DNA of 64,000 bases from NCBI RefSeq assembly GCF_028307215.1, contig NZ_JAQMHV010000002.1:1-64000 (forward strand). The letters are read 5' to 3'. Source of the stretch: Falsirhodobacter sp. 20TX0035. GTDB taxonomy: Bacteria; Pseudomonadota; Alphaproteobacteria; Rhodobacterales; Rhodobacteraceae. Shown one piece after another: positions 35,311 through 44,813 of this stretch; position 1 is the first letter of the stretch; each line of letters starts with the position of its first letter. Under the pieces are notes generated by a model. It was not told the DNA's origin. It searched no databases and saw only the letters and a list, made by a program, of their open reading frames with translations. Position numbers and translations under genes: made by a program.

Positions 35311-35424
35311 GCCGTCCCCCAGATGATCTGGTCAACGCCCGCCCAAGGGCCCGGTTCCCCCCCCACCCCCCGGCGGAACGCCCGCCGCGCCCGCGGGTTA
35401 TCCCCCAAACGCAAAGGACATCCC

Positions 35425-35808
35425 ATGCCCACCACCCGCCCCGTGCACGAGGAGATCGCCCGCCTCGACCGCCTCGCCCACCGCCTCGATTCGAAGTTCC
35501 GCATGCCCCTTCTCGGCTTCCGCTTCGGCTGGGACGGCATCCTCGGCCTCATCCCCGGCCTCGGCGACGCGGCCACCGCCCTGCCCTCGGCCCTGATCAT
35601 CCACCGCGCGTGGAAACTGGGCCTGCCCCGCGCCACGCTGGCGCGCATGGCGCTCAACACCGGGGCCGACTTCGCCTTCGGCTCCATCCCCGTCCTCGGC
35701 AGCGTCTTCGACATCTATTTCAAGGCCAACCTGCGCAACATCGCCCTGATCCGCCGCCACCTCGAACAACAGTCATATGGCAACAAAACTAATTTATATG
35801 ATGATTGA
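35425..35808 (+). CDS. DUF4112 domain protein
   Basis: A 127-residue protein with the DUF4112 core: LAHRLDSKFRMPLLGFRFGW, DGILGLIPGLGDAATALPSA (glycine-rich hydrophobic hairpin) and FAFGSIPVLGSVFDIYFKAN, likely two membrane-embedded segments. AAAGGA precedes the ATG. A common small membrane protein family without known role. Confidence 0.87.
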   Translation: MPTTRPVHEEIARLDRLAHRLDSKFRMPLLGFRFGWDGILGLIPGLGDAATALPSALIIHRAWKLGLPRATLARMALNTGADFAFGSIPVLGSVFDIYFKANLRNIALIRRHLEQQSYGNKTNLYDD

Positions 35809-35962
35809 CGCCCCCCGCCCTCTTCGCCCATAATCGGAGGGAAGGAGCATGGCGCTCCAGCCCCGTTGGGAGGCGGGGACGGACGCCACGGACAGGAACC
35901 ACCCCGGATCAACCGGCGGGCCGCCGCACGCTCCCGTCAACACCAAGGGGAGGGACCCATCC

Positions 35963-36949
35963 ATGACAAACCTGACACGCGTCTTCGCCGGCCTTCTGCT
36001 CTCGGCCGCCTGCGTCACCACCGCCGCCGCCGCCGATTGCGAGATCACGCTCCGCTCCTCCGACACCCATCCCGACGGCTATCCCACCGTCGAAGGCGTC
36101 AAGTCCATGGCGGCCGAGGTGCGCGAAAAGTCCAACAACCGCATCTGCATCGAAGTCTTCCCCTCCTCCCAGCTCGGCGAGGAAAAGGACACGATCGAAC
36201 AAACCCAGTTCGGCGTCATCGACATGGTCCGCGCCTCCTTCGGCTCGTTCAACGACATCGTCCCGATCACGCAGCTGACCTCCATGCCCTACCTCTTCAA
36301 GTCCGAAGAGCACATGCACCACGTCATGGACGGCCCGATCGGAGAGGAGATCGCCGAGGCCTTCGCCGAAAAGGACCTGATCGCGCTGGCCTACTATGAC
36401 GGCGGCGCGCGCAGCTTCTACAACTCCGAACGCCCGATCCGCACGGTCGACGACCTCAAGGGCCTGAAGTTCCGCGTCATGCAGAACGACGTCTTCGTGG
36501 ACATGATGGACGCCCTCGGCGCCAACGCCACCCCCATGCCGTATGGAGAGGTCTACTCCTCCATCCAGACCGGCGTCATCGACGGGGCGGAAAACAACTT
36601 CCCCTCCTATGACACGTCGGGCCATGCCGAGGTCGCGAAATACTTCACCCTCGACCAGCACCTGATGGTGCCGGAACTCGTCGCCGTCTCCAAATCCTCG
36701 TGGGAGAAGCTGACGCCCGAGGATCAGGAGATCCTGCGCACCGCCGCCAGGAACTCCGCCACCGTGCAGCGCCAACTCTGGGCCGATCAGGAAGCCAAGT
36801 CCGAGGCCGCCGTCCTCGCCGAAGGGGCAGAGATCATCAAGGACGTGGACAAGACCGCCTTCATCGAGGCGATGGCCCCGGTCTACGAGAAATACGTGAC
36901 CACGCCCGAATCCAAGGACCTGATCGAACGCATCCAGGCCACCGAATAA
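35963..36949 (+). CDS. TRAP transporter DctP-type solute-binding protein
   Basis: A 328-residue periplasmic protein: signal peptide ([20 protein letters not shown], cleavage at about AAA-AD), then [39 protein letters not shown] (the carboxylate-binding arginine region) and [20 protein letters not shown]. It captures a carboxylate, probably an aldonate or uronate-type acid, for the DctQM permease. ATG at 35963 follows AGGGGAGGG. An in-frame ATG at 35849 behind GAAGGAGC would bury the signal peptide 38 residues in and is disfavoured. A hairpin with U-tract separates it from the permease genes. Confidence 0.92.
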   Translation: MTNLTRVFAGLLLSAACVTTAAAADCEITLRSSDTHPDGYPTVEGVKSMAAEVREKSNNRICIEVFPSSQLGEEKDTIEQTQFGVIDMVRASFGSFNDIVPITQLTSMPYLFKSEEHMHHVMDGPIGEEIAEAFAEKDLIALAYYDGGARSFYNSERPIRTVDDLKGLKFRVMQNDVFVDMMDALGANATPMPYGEVYSSIQTGVIDGAENNFPSYDTSGHAEVAKYFTLDQHLMVPELVAVSKSSWEKLTPEDQEILRTAARNSATVQRQLWADQEAKSEAAVLAEGAEIIKDVDKTAFIEAMAPVYEKYVTTPESKDLIERIQATE

Positions 36950-36959
36950 ACCCGACCCC

Positions 36960-36991
36960 GGCCCGCGTCCCGCAAGGGGCGCGGGCCTTTT
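36960..36991 (+). terminator. Terminator/attenuator inside the TRAP operon
   Basis: GGCCCGCGTCCC, loop GCAA, GGGGCGCGGGCC, then TTTT: a long GC stem with U-tract 11 bases after the binding-protein stop and before the small permease gene. It would lower permease expression relative to the binding protein, a usual need in such operons. Confidence 0.75.
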
Positions 36992-37016
36992 CATGTCCTT
37001 CCACAGGGGTGATGCC

Positions 37017-37553
37017 ATGCACGGCCGTCTCGCCGCCTTTTCCCGACTCAACACCCGTCTCAGCCGTGCCAGCCTCTGGCTCGCGGGCCTGGGCCTTGTC
37101 GCCATGACGGCCATCGTCTTCGCGCAGGTCTTCGTCCGCTACGTCCTGAACGACAGCCTCCTCTGGGTCGAACCCGCCGCCCTCCTCCTGATGAGCTGGT
37201 TCATCTTCCTCGGCGCCGCCGTCGGCGTGCACGAGGCGTTCCACATGGGCTTCGACATCCTCGTCCATTTCGTCCCCCCGCGGGTGGGGCAAGGCCTGCG
37301 CCTGATCTCCGACCTCGCGGTGCTGGCCTTCAGCGTCGCCATGGTCGTCTTCGGCTGGCAGCTCATGGCCAAGACATGGGGCTCCAGCCTGCCCATCATC
37401 CGCCTGCCCGGCGGCTTCACCTACATGCCCCTTTTCGCGGGCGGGATCCTGATGACGCTCTTCACCCTCGAACACGCGCTGAACCGCCTGACGGGGCGCC
37501 CGGTCGAACCCGACCACCCCACCCCCGACGACATCCTGCAAAGCGAGGCGTGA
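37017..37553 (+). CDS. TRAP transporter small permease (DctQ type)
   Basis: A 178-residue four-helix membrane protein with the DctQ pattern: FAQVFVRYVLNDSLLWVEPA at the end of helix 1, WFIFLGAAVGVHEAFHMGFD, and PGGFTYMPLFAGGILM. The ATG at 37017 is taken over an earlier one at 36993 that falls directly after the terminator. It joins DctP to the DctM channel. Confidence 0.9.
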   Translation: MHGRLAAFSRLNTRLSRASLWLAGLGLVAMTAIVFAQVFVRYVLNDSLLWVEPAALLLMSWFIFLGAAVGVHEAFHMGFDILVHFVPPRVGQGLRLISDLAVLAFSVAMVVFGWQLMAKTWGSSLPIIRLPGGFTYMPLFAGGILMTLFTLEHALNRLTGRPVEPDHPTPDDILQSEA

Positions 37554-37557
37554 TCGC

Positions 37558-38838
37558 ATGGAATACACCATCCTCTTCGGCGTCTTCTTCTTCTTCATGC
37601 TGATCGGCACGCCGATCGCCTTCTGCCTCGGTCTGTCCAGCCTCGCGACGATCCTCTACATGGACCTGCCGCCGCTCGTGGTGTTCCAGCGCCTGTCCTC
37701 GGGCATCTCGGTCTTCACGCTGATGGCCATCCCGTTCTTCATCTTCGCGGGCGACCTGATGGTGCGCGGCGGCATCGCGGCCCGCATCGTGGCCTTTGCG
37801 GGCTCGCTCATCGGCCACGTCCGCGGCGGCCTCGGCCAAGTCAACATCGCGGCCTCCACCCTCTTCGGCGGCATCTCGGGCTCGGCCGTGGCCGAGGCTG
37901 CGGCCGTCGGCGGCATCATGATCCCCCAGATGAAGGCGCGCGGCTACGGCGCCGATTACGCGGTGAACGTGACCTCCATGGCCGCCCTCATCGCGCTGAT
38001 GCTGCCCCCCAGCCACAACATGATCATCTACGCGATCTCGGGCGGCGGCCGCATCTCCATCGCGGACCTCTTCACCGCGGGCATCATCCCCGGCCTCCTC
38101 CTCGCAGCGTCGCTGTCGGTCGTGGCCTACCTCGTCGCCCGCAAGCGCGGCTACCCGACCGAGGCGTTCCCCGGCTTCGCCCGCGTCGGCCGCCTTCTTC
38201 TGGAATCCATCCCGGGCATGCTGCTGATCGCGATCATCTTCGGCGGCGTCCGCTCGGGCATCTTCACCGCCACCGAAAGCTCCTGCATCGCGGTGATCTA
38301 CGCGCTTCTGGTCACGGCCTTCGTCTACCGCAGCCTCACCTGGCACGACTTCGTCCACGCCACCCAGCAGGCCGTCCGCACCACGGCGATGGTTCTTCTC
38401 ATCATCGGCATGGCCGGCGCCTTCGGCTGGCTCATGGCCTACCTGCGCGTGGCGCAGATCTCGCTCGAATGGATGCAGTCCGTCTCGAACAACCCCTTCG
38501 TGATCCTCTTGATGATCAACATCGTGCTCCTCGTCCTCGGCACCTTCATGGACATGAGCCCGCTGATCATCATCACCACGCCCATCTTCCTGCCCGTGGT
38601 GGCCGCCTTCGGCGTCGATCCCGTGCATTTCGGCGTGATCATGATCCTGAACCTCGGCATCGGCCTGAACACGCCACCCTTGGGCCCCGTCCAGTTCGTC
38701 GCCGCCGCCGTCGCCCGCATCTCGATATGGGAGGCGATGCGCAGCGTCTGGCCCTTCTACGGCGCGGGCCTGTTCGTGCTGATGCTCGTCACCTACATCC
38801 CGGCCCTGTCACTCTGGCTGCCAAGCCTGTTCCACTGA
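37558..38838 (+). CDS. TRAP transporter large permease (DctM type)
   Basis: A 426-residue membrane protein with about twelve helices: GTPIAFCLGLSSLATI, IPFFIFAGDLMVRGGIAARI, ASTLFGGISGSAVAEAAAVG and LNLGIGLNTPPLGPVQFVAA are the conserved sodium- and substrate-site loops of DctM. Four bases after the small permease gene. Its end converges on the cystine-type ABC operon with only five bases between them. Confidence 0.93.
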   Translation: MEYTILFGVFFFFMLIGTPIAFCLGLSSLATILYMDLPPLVVFQRLSSGISVFTLMAIPFFIFAGDLMVRGGIAARIVAFAGSLIGHVRGGLGQVNIAASTLFGGISGSAVAEAAAVGGIMIPQMKARGYGADYAVNVTSMAALIALMLPPSHNMIIYAISGGGRISIADLFTAGIIPGLLLAASLSVVAYLVARKRGYPTEAFPGFARVGRLLLESIPGMLLIAIIFGGVRSGIFTATESSCIAVIYALLVTAFVYRSLTWHDFVHATQQAVRTTAMVLLIIGMAGAFGWLMAYLRVAQISLEWMQSVSNNPFVILLMINIVLLVLGTFMDMSPLIIITTPIFLPVVAAFGVDPVHFGVIMILNLGIGLNTPPLGPVQFVAAAVARISIWEAMRSVWPFYGAGLFVLMLVTYIPALSLWLPSLFH

Positions 38839-38843
38839 CCGCC

Positions 38844-39578
38844 CTACCCCGTGACCCGCCGCAAAAACGCGCGGGTCCGGGGATCGCGGGCCGCCTCGAA
38901 GATCTGCGCAGGCGGCCCCTCCTCCACGATCCGCCCGCCTTCCATGAAGATGACCCGGTCCGCGATCTCGCGCGCAAACTGCATCTCGTGCGTCACGATC
39001 AGCATGGTCTGCCGCCGCTCCGCCACCCGCCGCATCAGGTCCAGGACCTCCCCCACCCATTCGGGGTCAAGGGCCGAGGTCGGCTCGTCAAACAGCATAA
39101 GGTCGGCCTCCAGCGCCATCGCGCGCCCGATCCCTACCCGCTGCTGCTGCCCGCCCGAAAGCGCCGCGGGATAGCTGTCCGCCTTCTCCGTCAGCCCCGT
39201 CTCGGCCAGGATCGCGTCCGCCCTTGCCTCGGCCTCGGCCCGCGGCCGCTTCTGCACGGTGATCAGCGCCTCGGTGATGTTCTGCCGCGCCGTCTTGTTG
39301 GCGAACAAAGCATAGTTCTGGAACACAAAGGCCGTCCGCCGCCGCAACCCCAGCACCTGCGCCCGCGTCGCGCGGCCCGCATCCACCTCCAGATCGCCCA
39401 CGCGGATCACCCCCGCCTCGGGCCGGTCCAGAAAGTTGATGCAGCGCAGCAGCGTCGATTTCCCCGTTCCCGACGGCCCGATGACCACAACCCGATCGCC
39501 CTCCGCGATCGACAGGTCGATCCCGTCCAGCACCGTGTTCGCCCCAAACCGCTTGGTCAGTCCCGTCAGCCGGATCAT
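38844..39578 (-). CDS. Amino acid (cystine-type) ABC transporter ATPase
   Basis: A 244-residue polar amino acid transporter ATPase: GPSGTGKSTLLRCIN (Walker A), ALSGGQQQRVGIGRAM (signature), [13 protein letters not shown] (Walker B), IVTHEMQFAREIAD. The start at 39578 overlaps the permease stop (ATGA). A longer frame upstream is only the shadow of the permease gene. Corresponds in position to TcyN/YecC of the cystine system. Confidence 0.92.
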   Translation of the reverse strand: MIRLTGLTKRFGANTVLDGIDLSIAEGDRVVVIGPSGTGKSTLLRCINFLDRPEAGVIRVGDLEVDAGRATRAQVLGLRRRTAFVFQNYALFANKTARQNITEALITVQKRPRAEAEARADAILAETGLTEKADSYPAALSGGQQQRVGIGRAMALEADLMLFDEPTSALDPEWVGEVLDLMRRVAERRQTMLIVTHEMQFAREIADRVIFMEGGRIVEEGPPAQIFEAARDPRTRAFLRRVTG

Positions 39579-40249
39579 CGCGTGAACGCCTTGTTCAGGG
39601 AAACCTCGATCCGGCGCTGCACGAAGGACAGCGCCTCCACGATGATCCAGTAGATCACCGCCACCACGATGAAGGCCTCGAAATACAGAAACGCGCTCGC
39701 CGCTTCCTTCTGCGTCGCGCCCATCATCTCCGTCACGCCCAGGGTAAAGGCCAGCGACGTCGACTTGATCATGTCGATGAAGTAATTGACCAGCGTCGGC
39801 GCCGCCACCCGCGCGGCCTGCGGCAGGATGATCCGCCCCATCAGCTGGTTGCGCGTCATGCCGACGGCCTCGCCCGCCTCCCACTGGCTGCGGTCCACGC
39901 CCACGATCGCGGCGCGGATGCTTTCGGCCATGTAGGCGCTGAAATGCAGCGTCAGCCCGATGATCGCCGCCTGCACCCCGGTCATGCCGGTCAGGAACGG
40001 CATCACCTGCGGCAACCCGTAATAGAACAGGAACAGCTGCACCAGCAGCGGCGTCCCGCGGAAAAAGCTGATATACAGCTTCACGAAAAGGTCCAGCACC
40101 GGGATCCGGGCCACCCGCTCCATCGCCAGCAGGCAGCCCAGGATCAGCGCGCAGACCATCGCCACCGCCGCCATGAACAGGGTCAGCGGCAGGTAGCCCA
40201 GAAGAATGGGCACCAGACCGATCATGAAGTCGAGGTCCAGCGCCCTCAT
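39575..40249 (-). CDS. Amino acid (cystine-type) ABC transporter permease
   Basis: A 224-residue HisM-family permease with five helices: LYISFFRGTPLLVQLFLFYY near residue 57 and the EAA loop GQ-like segment WEAGEAVGMTRNQLMGRIIL. It begins right after the binding-protein stop. A single permease, as in the TcyL homodimeric cystine transporter. Confidence 0.92.
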   Translation of the reverse strand: MRALDLDFMIGLVPILLGYLPLTLFMAAVAMVCALILGCLLAMERVARIPVLDLFVKLYISFFRGTPLLVQLFLFYYGLPQVMPFLTGMTGVQAAIIGLTLHFSAYMAESIRAAIVGVDRSQWEAGEAVGMTRNQLMGRIILPQAARVAAPTLVNYFIDMIKSTSLAFTLGVTEMMGATQKEAASAFLYFEAFIVVAVIYWIIVEALSFVQRRIEVSLNKAFTR

Positions 40250-40250
40250 C

Positions 40251-41003
40251 TTATTCGGCGGCCGCGGGCTTGGTCACATCCGCCTTCAGCCACTTCTCGG
40301 AAATGGCGGTCAGCGTGCCGTCCTCCTTCATGGCGGTGATCGCCGCGTCCACCTTGTCGCGCAACTCCGCGTCATCTTTGCGGAAGGGCAGCGCGTTCTG
40401 GATCTCGCTGAACGGCTCGCCCGCCAGCGCCAGCGGCGCGGGGCTTTCCGCAATCACCTGCGCCGAGGACACGCGGTCCATCACGAACGCATCCACCCGG
40501 CCCAAGGCCGTGTCCTGCTCGATGTTGGATTCATAGGTGCGGATGTCGATCTCGCTGGCATAGGGCAACGCGCGCAGCAGCTGCTCGTAGTTGGACCCCA
40601 GGTTCACCGCCACGCTCCGGCCCTTCAGCGACTCCGGCCCCGTGATCTCGCCCTCGTTGCCCTTCCTCACCACCACCTGCGCCCCGTCATAGACGTAAGG
40701 TTGCGTGAAATCGAACTTCGCCTCGCGCTCCGGCGTCACGGTGATCTGGTTGGCCACCGTGTCGATCCGGTCCGCCTCCAGCGCGCCGATCAGGCCCGAA
40801 AACGACATGGTCACGAATTCCACGTCCATGTCGGTGCGCTTGCCGATCTCGTTCAGGAAATCCACCTCGAAGCCCTGCAACGTGTCGTCGCGGGTGAAGG
40901 TGAAGGGGAAATACCCCCCCGACATGCCGACGCGCAGCGTCTCGGACAACACGGGCGTCGCCAGCAGCGCGACGGTCGTGGCAAGAGTGATAGCCTTCAG
41001 CAT
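40251..41003 (-). CDS. Cystine-binding (TcyJ/FliY-like) periplasmic protein
   Basis: A 250-residue family 3 binding protein with signal peptide (MLKAITLATTVALLATPVLS). Segments such as GYFPFTFTRDDTLQGFEVDF, VVRKGNEGEITGPESLKG, NLGSNYEQLLR and a C-terminal SEKWLKADVTK follow the E. coli FliY/TcyJ sequence closely, so L-cystine or a related diamino acid is the expected ligand. ATG at 41003 follows AAAGGAACAGG. First gene of the three-gene operon running to 38844. Confidence 0.88.
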   Translation of the reverse strand: MLKAITLATTVALLATPVLSETLRVGMSGGYFPFTFTRDDTLQGFEVDFLNEIGKRTDMDVEFVTMSFSGLIGALEADRIDTVANQITVTPEREAKFDFTQPYVYDGAQVVVRKGNEGEITGPESLKGRSVAVNLGSNYEQLLRALPYASEIDIRTYESNIEQDTALGRVDAFVMDRVSSAQVIAESPAPLALAGEPFSEIQNALPFRKDDAELRDKVDAAITAMKEDGTLTAISEKWLKADVTKPAAAE

Positions 41004-41133
41004 GCCTGTTCCTTTCCATGGAAGCCGGATCACCGAGATGACGCTTTCGCACAGGCTCGGCAAGACTGCCGGGAAAACAAGGATAAGGCGCTCCGGGTTC
41101 CCTTCCGCGCAGGATCACCGTTCCGCGCGAACC

Positions 41134-43704
41134 TCACCCGCCGGAAGGCCGTTCCGTCACCCGCGCCAGAATCAGCGGCAACAGCCCGCCTCGCCCCAGC
41201 ACCTCCACCTCAAGCGAGGTTTCGATGGCCGCCACCGCCTCGAACCGCTCCTCCCGCCCGTCCGCCCGCAGCACCCGCACCGGCACCGTTCCGCGCGGGG
41301 TCAGTGTGGCCACCCCCACCTCGATCCGGTCGGCCACCGTCAGGGCCAGCCCCTCCGGCGTCACGCCCGGCGGCAGACGCAGCGGCAGAACCCCCATCCC
41401 GATCAGGTTCGACCGGTGGATACGCTCGAACCCCGTGGCCAGCACCGCCCGCGCCCCCAGCAGCGCCGCGCCCTTGGCCGCCCAGTCCCGCGACGATCCC
41501 ATGCCATAGCGTTCGCCCGCCACGATCACGACCGGCCGGCCCTCCGCGCGATAGCGCTCCGCCGCCACCCAAAGGGGTAGCACCTCGCCGCCTTCCATCA
41601 CGGTCGATCCCGGCGGCACCTCCGCCAGAAGGTTGCGCACGCTGCGGTTGGTGAACAGCCCGCGCCGCATCACCTCCCAGTTCCCGCGGCGCGACGAAAA
41701 CACGTTCAGATCCGCCGGGTCCTCCCCCCGCTCCACCAGCCAGCGCCCCGCCTCGCCCCCCGCCGGAATGGCCGAGGCGGGCGAGATGTGGTCCGTCGTG
41801 ATGTCGTCCCCCAGCACAAGGATGGGCGTCGCCACGAAGGGCGCCATCCCCTCCCCCGCCCCGAAGGCGGCGAATGGCGGCCGGCGGATGTAGGTCGACG
41901 CCGGATCCCACGGAAACAGCGCCCCCTCCGGCGCCTCCAGCTCCGCCCACATCCGGCTCGCCTCCGCCGCGTCATAGGCCAGCGCCACATCTCCGGCATC
42001 CCCGGCCAAAGCCAACGCCGCGTCGATCTCCGCCCCCGTGGGCCACAGGTCGCGCAGATACACCCCTTCCGCGATGGGATCGTTCAGGATGTCCCGCTCC
42101 ACATCCCCCGCCAGCGCAAAAGCGACGACCAGGGGGGGCGAGGCCAAGAACCCCGCCTCCAGCTGCGGATGCACCCGGCCGGGGAAGTTCCGGTTCCCCG
42201 ACAGCACCGCCACCTGCACCTTGCCCTCGGCCAGCGCCGCCTGCGCCCCTTCCGGCAAGGGCCCCGAATTGCCGATACAGGTCGTGCACCCATAGCCCAC
42301 GATCCCGAAGCCCACCGCCTCCAGATCCTCCAGCAACCCCGCCCGCCGCAAATACCGCTCCGCCGTGGGCGACCCGGGCGCGAGCGAGGTCTTCACATGC
42401 GCCCCCGGCCGCAGCCCAAGCGCCCGCGCCTTCCGCGCCACCAGCCCCGCCGCCACCAGAAGCCGAGGATCGGAGGTATTCGTGCAACTGGTGATCGCCG
42501 CAATCGCCACCGCCCCGTCCGGCACCTCACCCACCGCCGTCGCGCGCGGCCCCCCACCCCGCAGCGCCCGCACGGCGCGCGCGGTCTCCCACGCCCCCAT
42601 CCGGTCCTGAGGGCGCCGGGGCCCGGCCACGCTCACCTCCACCGCCCCCAGATCGATCTCCACAACATGCGTGAACACCGGCGCCTCCGCCGGATCGAAC
42701 CAAAGCCCCTGACGCCGGCAATAGCCTTCCACAAGCGCAACCTGCGCCTCACTGCGCCCCGTGGCGCGCAGATACTCCAGCACCGCCCCGTCCACCGGAA
42801 AGAAGCCCGAATTCGCCCCGAACTCCGGCGTCATGTTCGCCACGACGCACCGGTCCCCCGCTGACAGCGCCGAAACCCCCTCCCCGAAGAACTCCACGAA
42901 CCGGTCCGCCAGATCCACCCGCCGCAACCGCTCCGTCACCGTCAGCGCCAGATCCGTCGCCGTCACCCCCTCGCGCAACCGGCCCACCAGCCGCACGCCC
43001 ACCACGTCCGGCACGCGCAGCATCACGGGCATCCCGAAGAACACGCTTTCCGCTTCAATCCCGCCCACACCCCAAGCCAGAACACCGATCCCGTTCACCA
43101 TGGGCGTGTGGCTGTCCGTCCCGATCATCGCGTCCGGCATCACCCAGCCGTCCCGCTCCGTCACCACCGTCGCCAGCCGCTCCAGGTTCAGCGTGTGCAT
43201 GATCCCCGTGCCCGGAGGATGCACCCGGAAGTTCGCCAAGGACCCCGTCGCCCATTTCATGAACCGATAGCGTTCGCCGTTCCGACGATACTCGTTCTCC
43301 AGGTTCCGCGCCATGGCGCCCCCGGTCCCGAACACGTCCACCGCCAGCGAATGATCCGTCGACACGTCCACCGGCAGCACGGGGTTCAGCAGCCCCGGAT
43401 CGTACCCCGCCTCCGCCAAAGCTGACCGCATCCCCGCGATGTCCACCAGCGCCGGCCCGCAGGTCGTGTCATGCATCAGCACGCGCCCCGGCAGGAACGG
43501 GATCTCCGCCTCGCTCCGCCCCGTGGCCAGCCACCCCAAAACCGCCCGCCGCGCCCCCTCGGCGTCCCCCCCGCCGGTCCGTACCACATTCTCCAACAGC
43601 AGCCGCAGCACATGCGGCAACCGGCGGATCTCCCCCTCCGCCGCCACCGGAAGATCCACGATCCTCCGCCCGTCCCACTCCGTCACATGATGATGCATCG
43701 CCAT
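41134..43704 (-). CDS. Aconitase A family hydratase
   Basis: An 856-residue aconitase/IPM isomerase superfamily protein. The three [4Fe-4S] ligands are present: TSCTNTSDP near residue 405, and GYGCTTCIGNSGPL (two cysteines). Other sites: MIGTDSHTPMVNGIGVLAWG, TTDHISPASAIP and GMGSSRDWAAKG in the swivel domain. It is somewhat shorter than typical housekeeping AcnA (about 890-900 residues) and close in size to AcnD (Fe/S-dependent 2-methylcitrate dehydratase), but no prpC, prpB or prpF is nearby. It may be a second aconitase or a hydratase for another tricarboxylate. It has its own AT-rich upstream region. Confidence 0.88.
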   Translation of the reverse strand: MAMHHHVTEWDGRRIVDLPVAAEGEIRRLPHVLRLLLENVVRTGGGDAEGARRAVLGWLATGRSEAEIPFLPGRVLMHDTTCGPALVDIAGMRSALAEAGYDPGLLNPVLPVDVSTDHSLAVDVFGTGGAMARNLENEYRRNGERYRFMKWATGSLANFRVHPPGTGIMHTLNLERLATVVTERDGWVMPDAMIGTDSHTPMVNGIGVLAWGVGGIEAESVFFGMPVMLRVPDVVGVRLVGRLREGVTATDLALTVTERLRRVDLADRFVEFFGEGVSALSAGDRCVVANMTPEFGANSGFFPVDGAVLEYLRATGRSEAQVALVEGYCRRQGLWFDPAEAPVFTHVVEIDLGAVEVSVAGPRRPQDRMGAWETARAVRALRGGGPRATAVGEVPDGAVAIAAITSCTNTSDPRLLVAAGLVARKARALGLRPGAHVKTSLAPGSPTAERYLRRAGLLEDLEAVGFGIVGYGCTTCIGNSGPLPEGAQAALAEGKVQVAVLSGNRNFPGRVHPQLEAGFLASPPLVVAFALAGDVERDILNDPIAEGVYLRDLWPTGAEIDAALALAGDAGDVALAYDAAEASRMWAELEAPEGALFPWDPASTYIRRPPFAAFGAGEGMAPFVATPILVLGDDITTDHISPASAIPAGGEAGRWLVERGEDPADLNVFSSRRGNWEVMRRGLFTNRSVRNLLAEVPPGSTVMEGGEVLPLWVAAERYRAEGRPVVIVAGERYGMGSSRDWAAKGAALLGARAVLATGFERIHRSNLIGMGVLPLRLPPGVTPEGLALTVADRIEVGVATLTPRGTVPVRVLRADGREERFEAVAAIETSLEVEVLGRGGLLPLILARVTERPSGG

Positions 43705-43808
43705 TCCCCCTTCCGGAAGAATAGCATTATCACATCACGAAATGCAATATATCTGCCAAAGACGCCACAAAATCCAGCACCGCATTGATCTTTATCACCG
43801 AACCACCC

Positions 43809-44693
43809 CTATCCCATCCGCTCCGACGCGTAGGACCCGGGCGAGGCCGGGAACACCACCGTCTTGTTGCCGTTCAAAAACACCCGCCGGTGAATATGCG
43901 CATGGATCGCCCGCGCCAGCACCGCCGCCTCCACGTCCCGCCCAAGGCTCACGTAATCCTCGGGCGACTGCGCATGCGTGATCCGCACCGTGTCCTGCTC
44001 GATGATCGGCCCCTCGTCCAGATCGGCAGTCACGTAGTGGCTCGTCGCGCCGATCAGCTTCACCCCCCGCTCGAACGCCTGCTTGTAGGGGTTCGCCCCC
44101 TTGAACGAGGGCAGGAAGGAATGGTGGATGTTGATGATCCGCCCCGACATCTCGCGGCACATGTCGTCCGACAGCACCTGCATGTAGCGGGCCAGCACGA
44201 TCAGCTCCGCCCCCGTCTCGCGCACGATGGCCATCTGCCGCGCCTCGGCCTCGGCCTTCGTGTCCTTCGTCACGCGGATGTGGTGGAACGGGATGTCGTG
44301 GTTCACCACCAGCTTCTGGTAATCCAGATGGTTCGAAATCACCGCCACGATGTCGATCGGCAGCGCCCCGATCCGCCAGCGGTACAGCAAGTCGTTCAGG
44401 CAATGCCCGAACCGGCTGACCATCAGCACCACCTTCATCTTGGCCTCGCCCGGATGGATCGCCCAGTCCATCCCGAACCCGTCGGCCACCGCGCCAAAGG
44501 CCGCCTGCAGCGCCTCCAGCCCCGCGCCTTCCTCGCTCACGAAACTCACCCGCATGAAGAAGCGTCCGGTGCGCACGTCGTCGAACTGGCTCGAATCCGT
44601 GATGTTGGCGCCCAGCCGGGCCAGACAGCCGGAAATCGCGGCCACGATGCCGCGCGCGGCCGGACAGGTGACCGTCAGAACGTAATGGGACAT
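43809..44693 (-). CDS. purU: Formyltetrahydrofolate deformylase
   Basis: A 294-residue enzyme that hydrolyses 10-formyl-THF to formate and THF. It has an N-terminal ACT domain (YVLTVTCPAARGIVAAISG) and a C-terminal formyltransferase-fold domain: MVSRFGHCLNDLLYRW, ISNHLDYQKLV, NIHHSFLPSFKGANPYKQAF and TADLDEGPIIEQD (catalytic N-H-D set). ATG at 44693; the longer open frame upstream belongs to the antisense of the peptidase gene. Divergent from the M20 peptidase. It lies 104 bases upstream of the aconitase gene on the same strand. Confidence 0.93.
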   Translation of the reverse strand: MSHYVLTVTCPAARGIVAAISGCLARLGANITDSSQFDDVRTGRFFMRVSFVSEEGAGLEALQAAFGAVADGFGMDWAIHPGEAKMKVVLMVSRFGHCLNDLLYRWRIGALPIDIVAVISNHLDYQKLVVNHDIPFHHIRVTKDTKAEAEARQMAIVRETGAELIVLARYMQVLSDDMCREMSGRIINIHHSFLPSFKGANPYKQAFERGVKLIGATSHYVTADLDEGPIIEQDTVRITHAQSPEDYVSLGRDVEAAVLARAIHAHIHRRVFLNGNKTVVFPASPGSYASERMG

Positions 44694-44813
44694 GGCGCCT
44701 CTCGTATCCAGAACCCCCTTCCCATACCGCCCGGCAACGCCCCCCGCAACGGGTTGAGGGTCTCCGCCTTTCCCGCCACACTCCCCCCGAACCCCACGCA
44801 ACCCGGAGCCGTC

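Noticed and set aside
35849-35962. N-terminal extension of the TRAP binding protein from ATG 35849 (good ribosome site)
   Set aside because: It would place 38 polar residues before the signal peptide; ATG 35963 also has a strong ribosome site and gives a normal exported protein.
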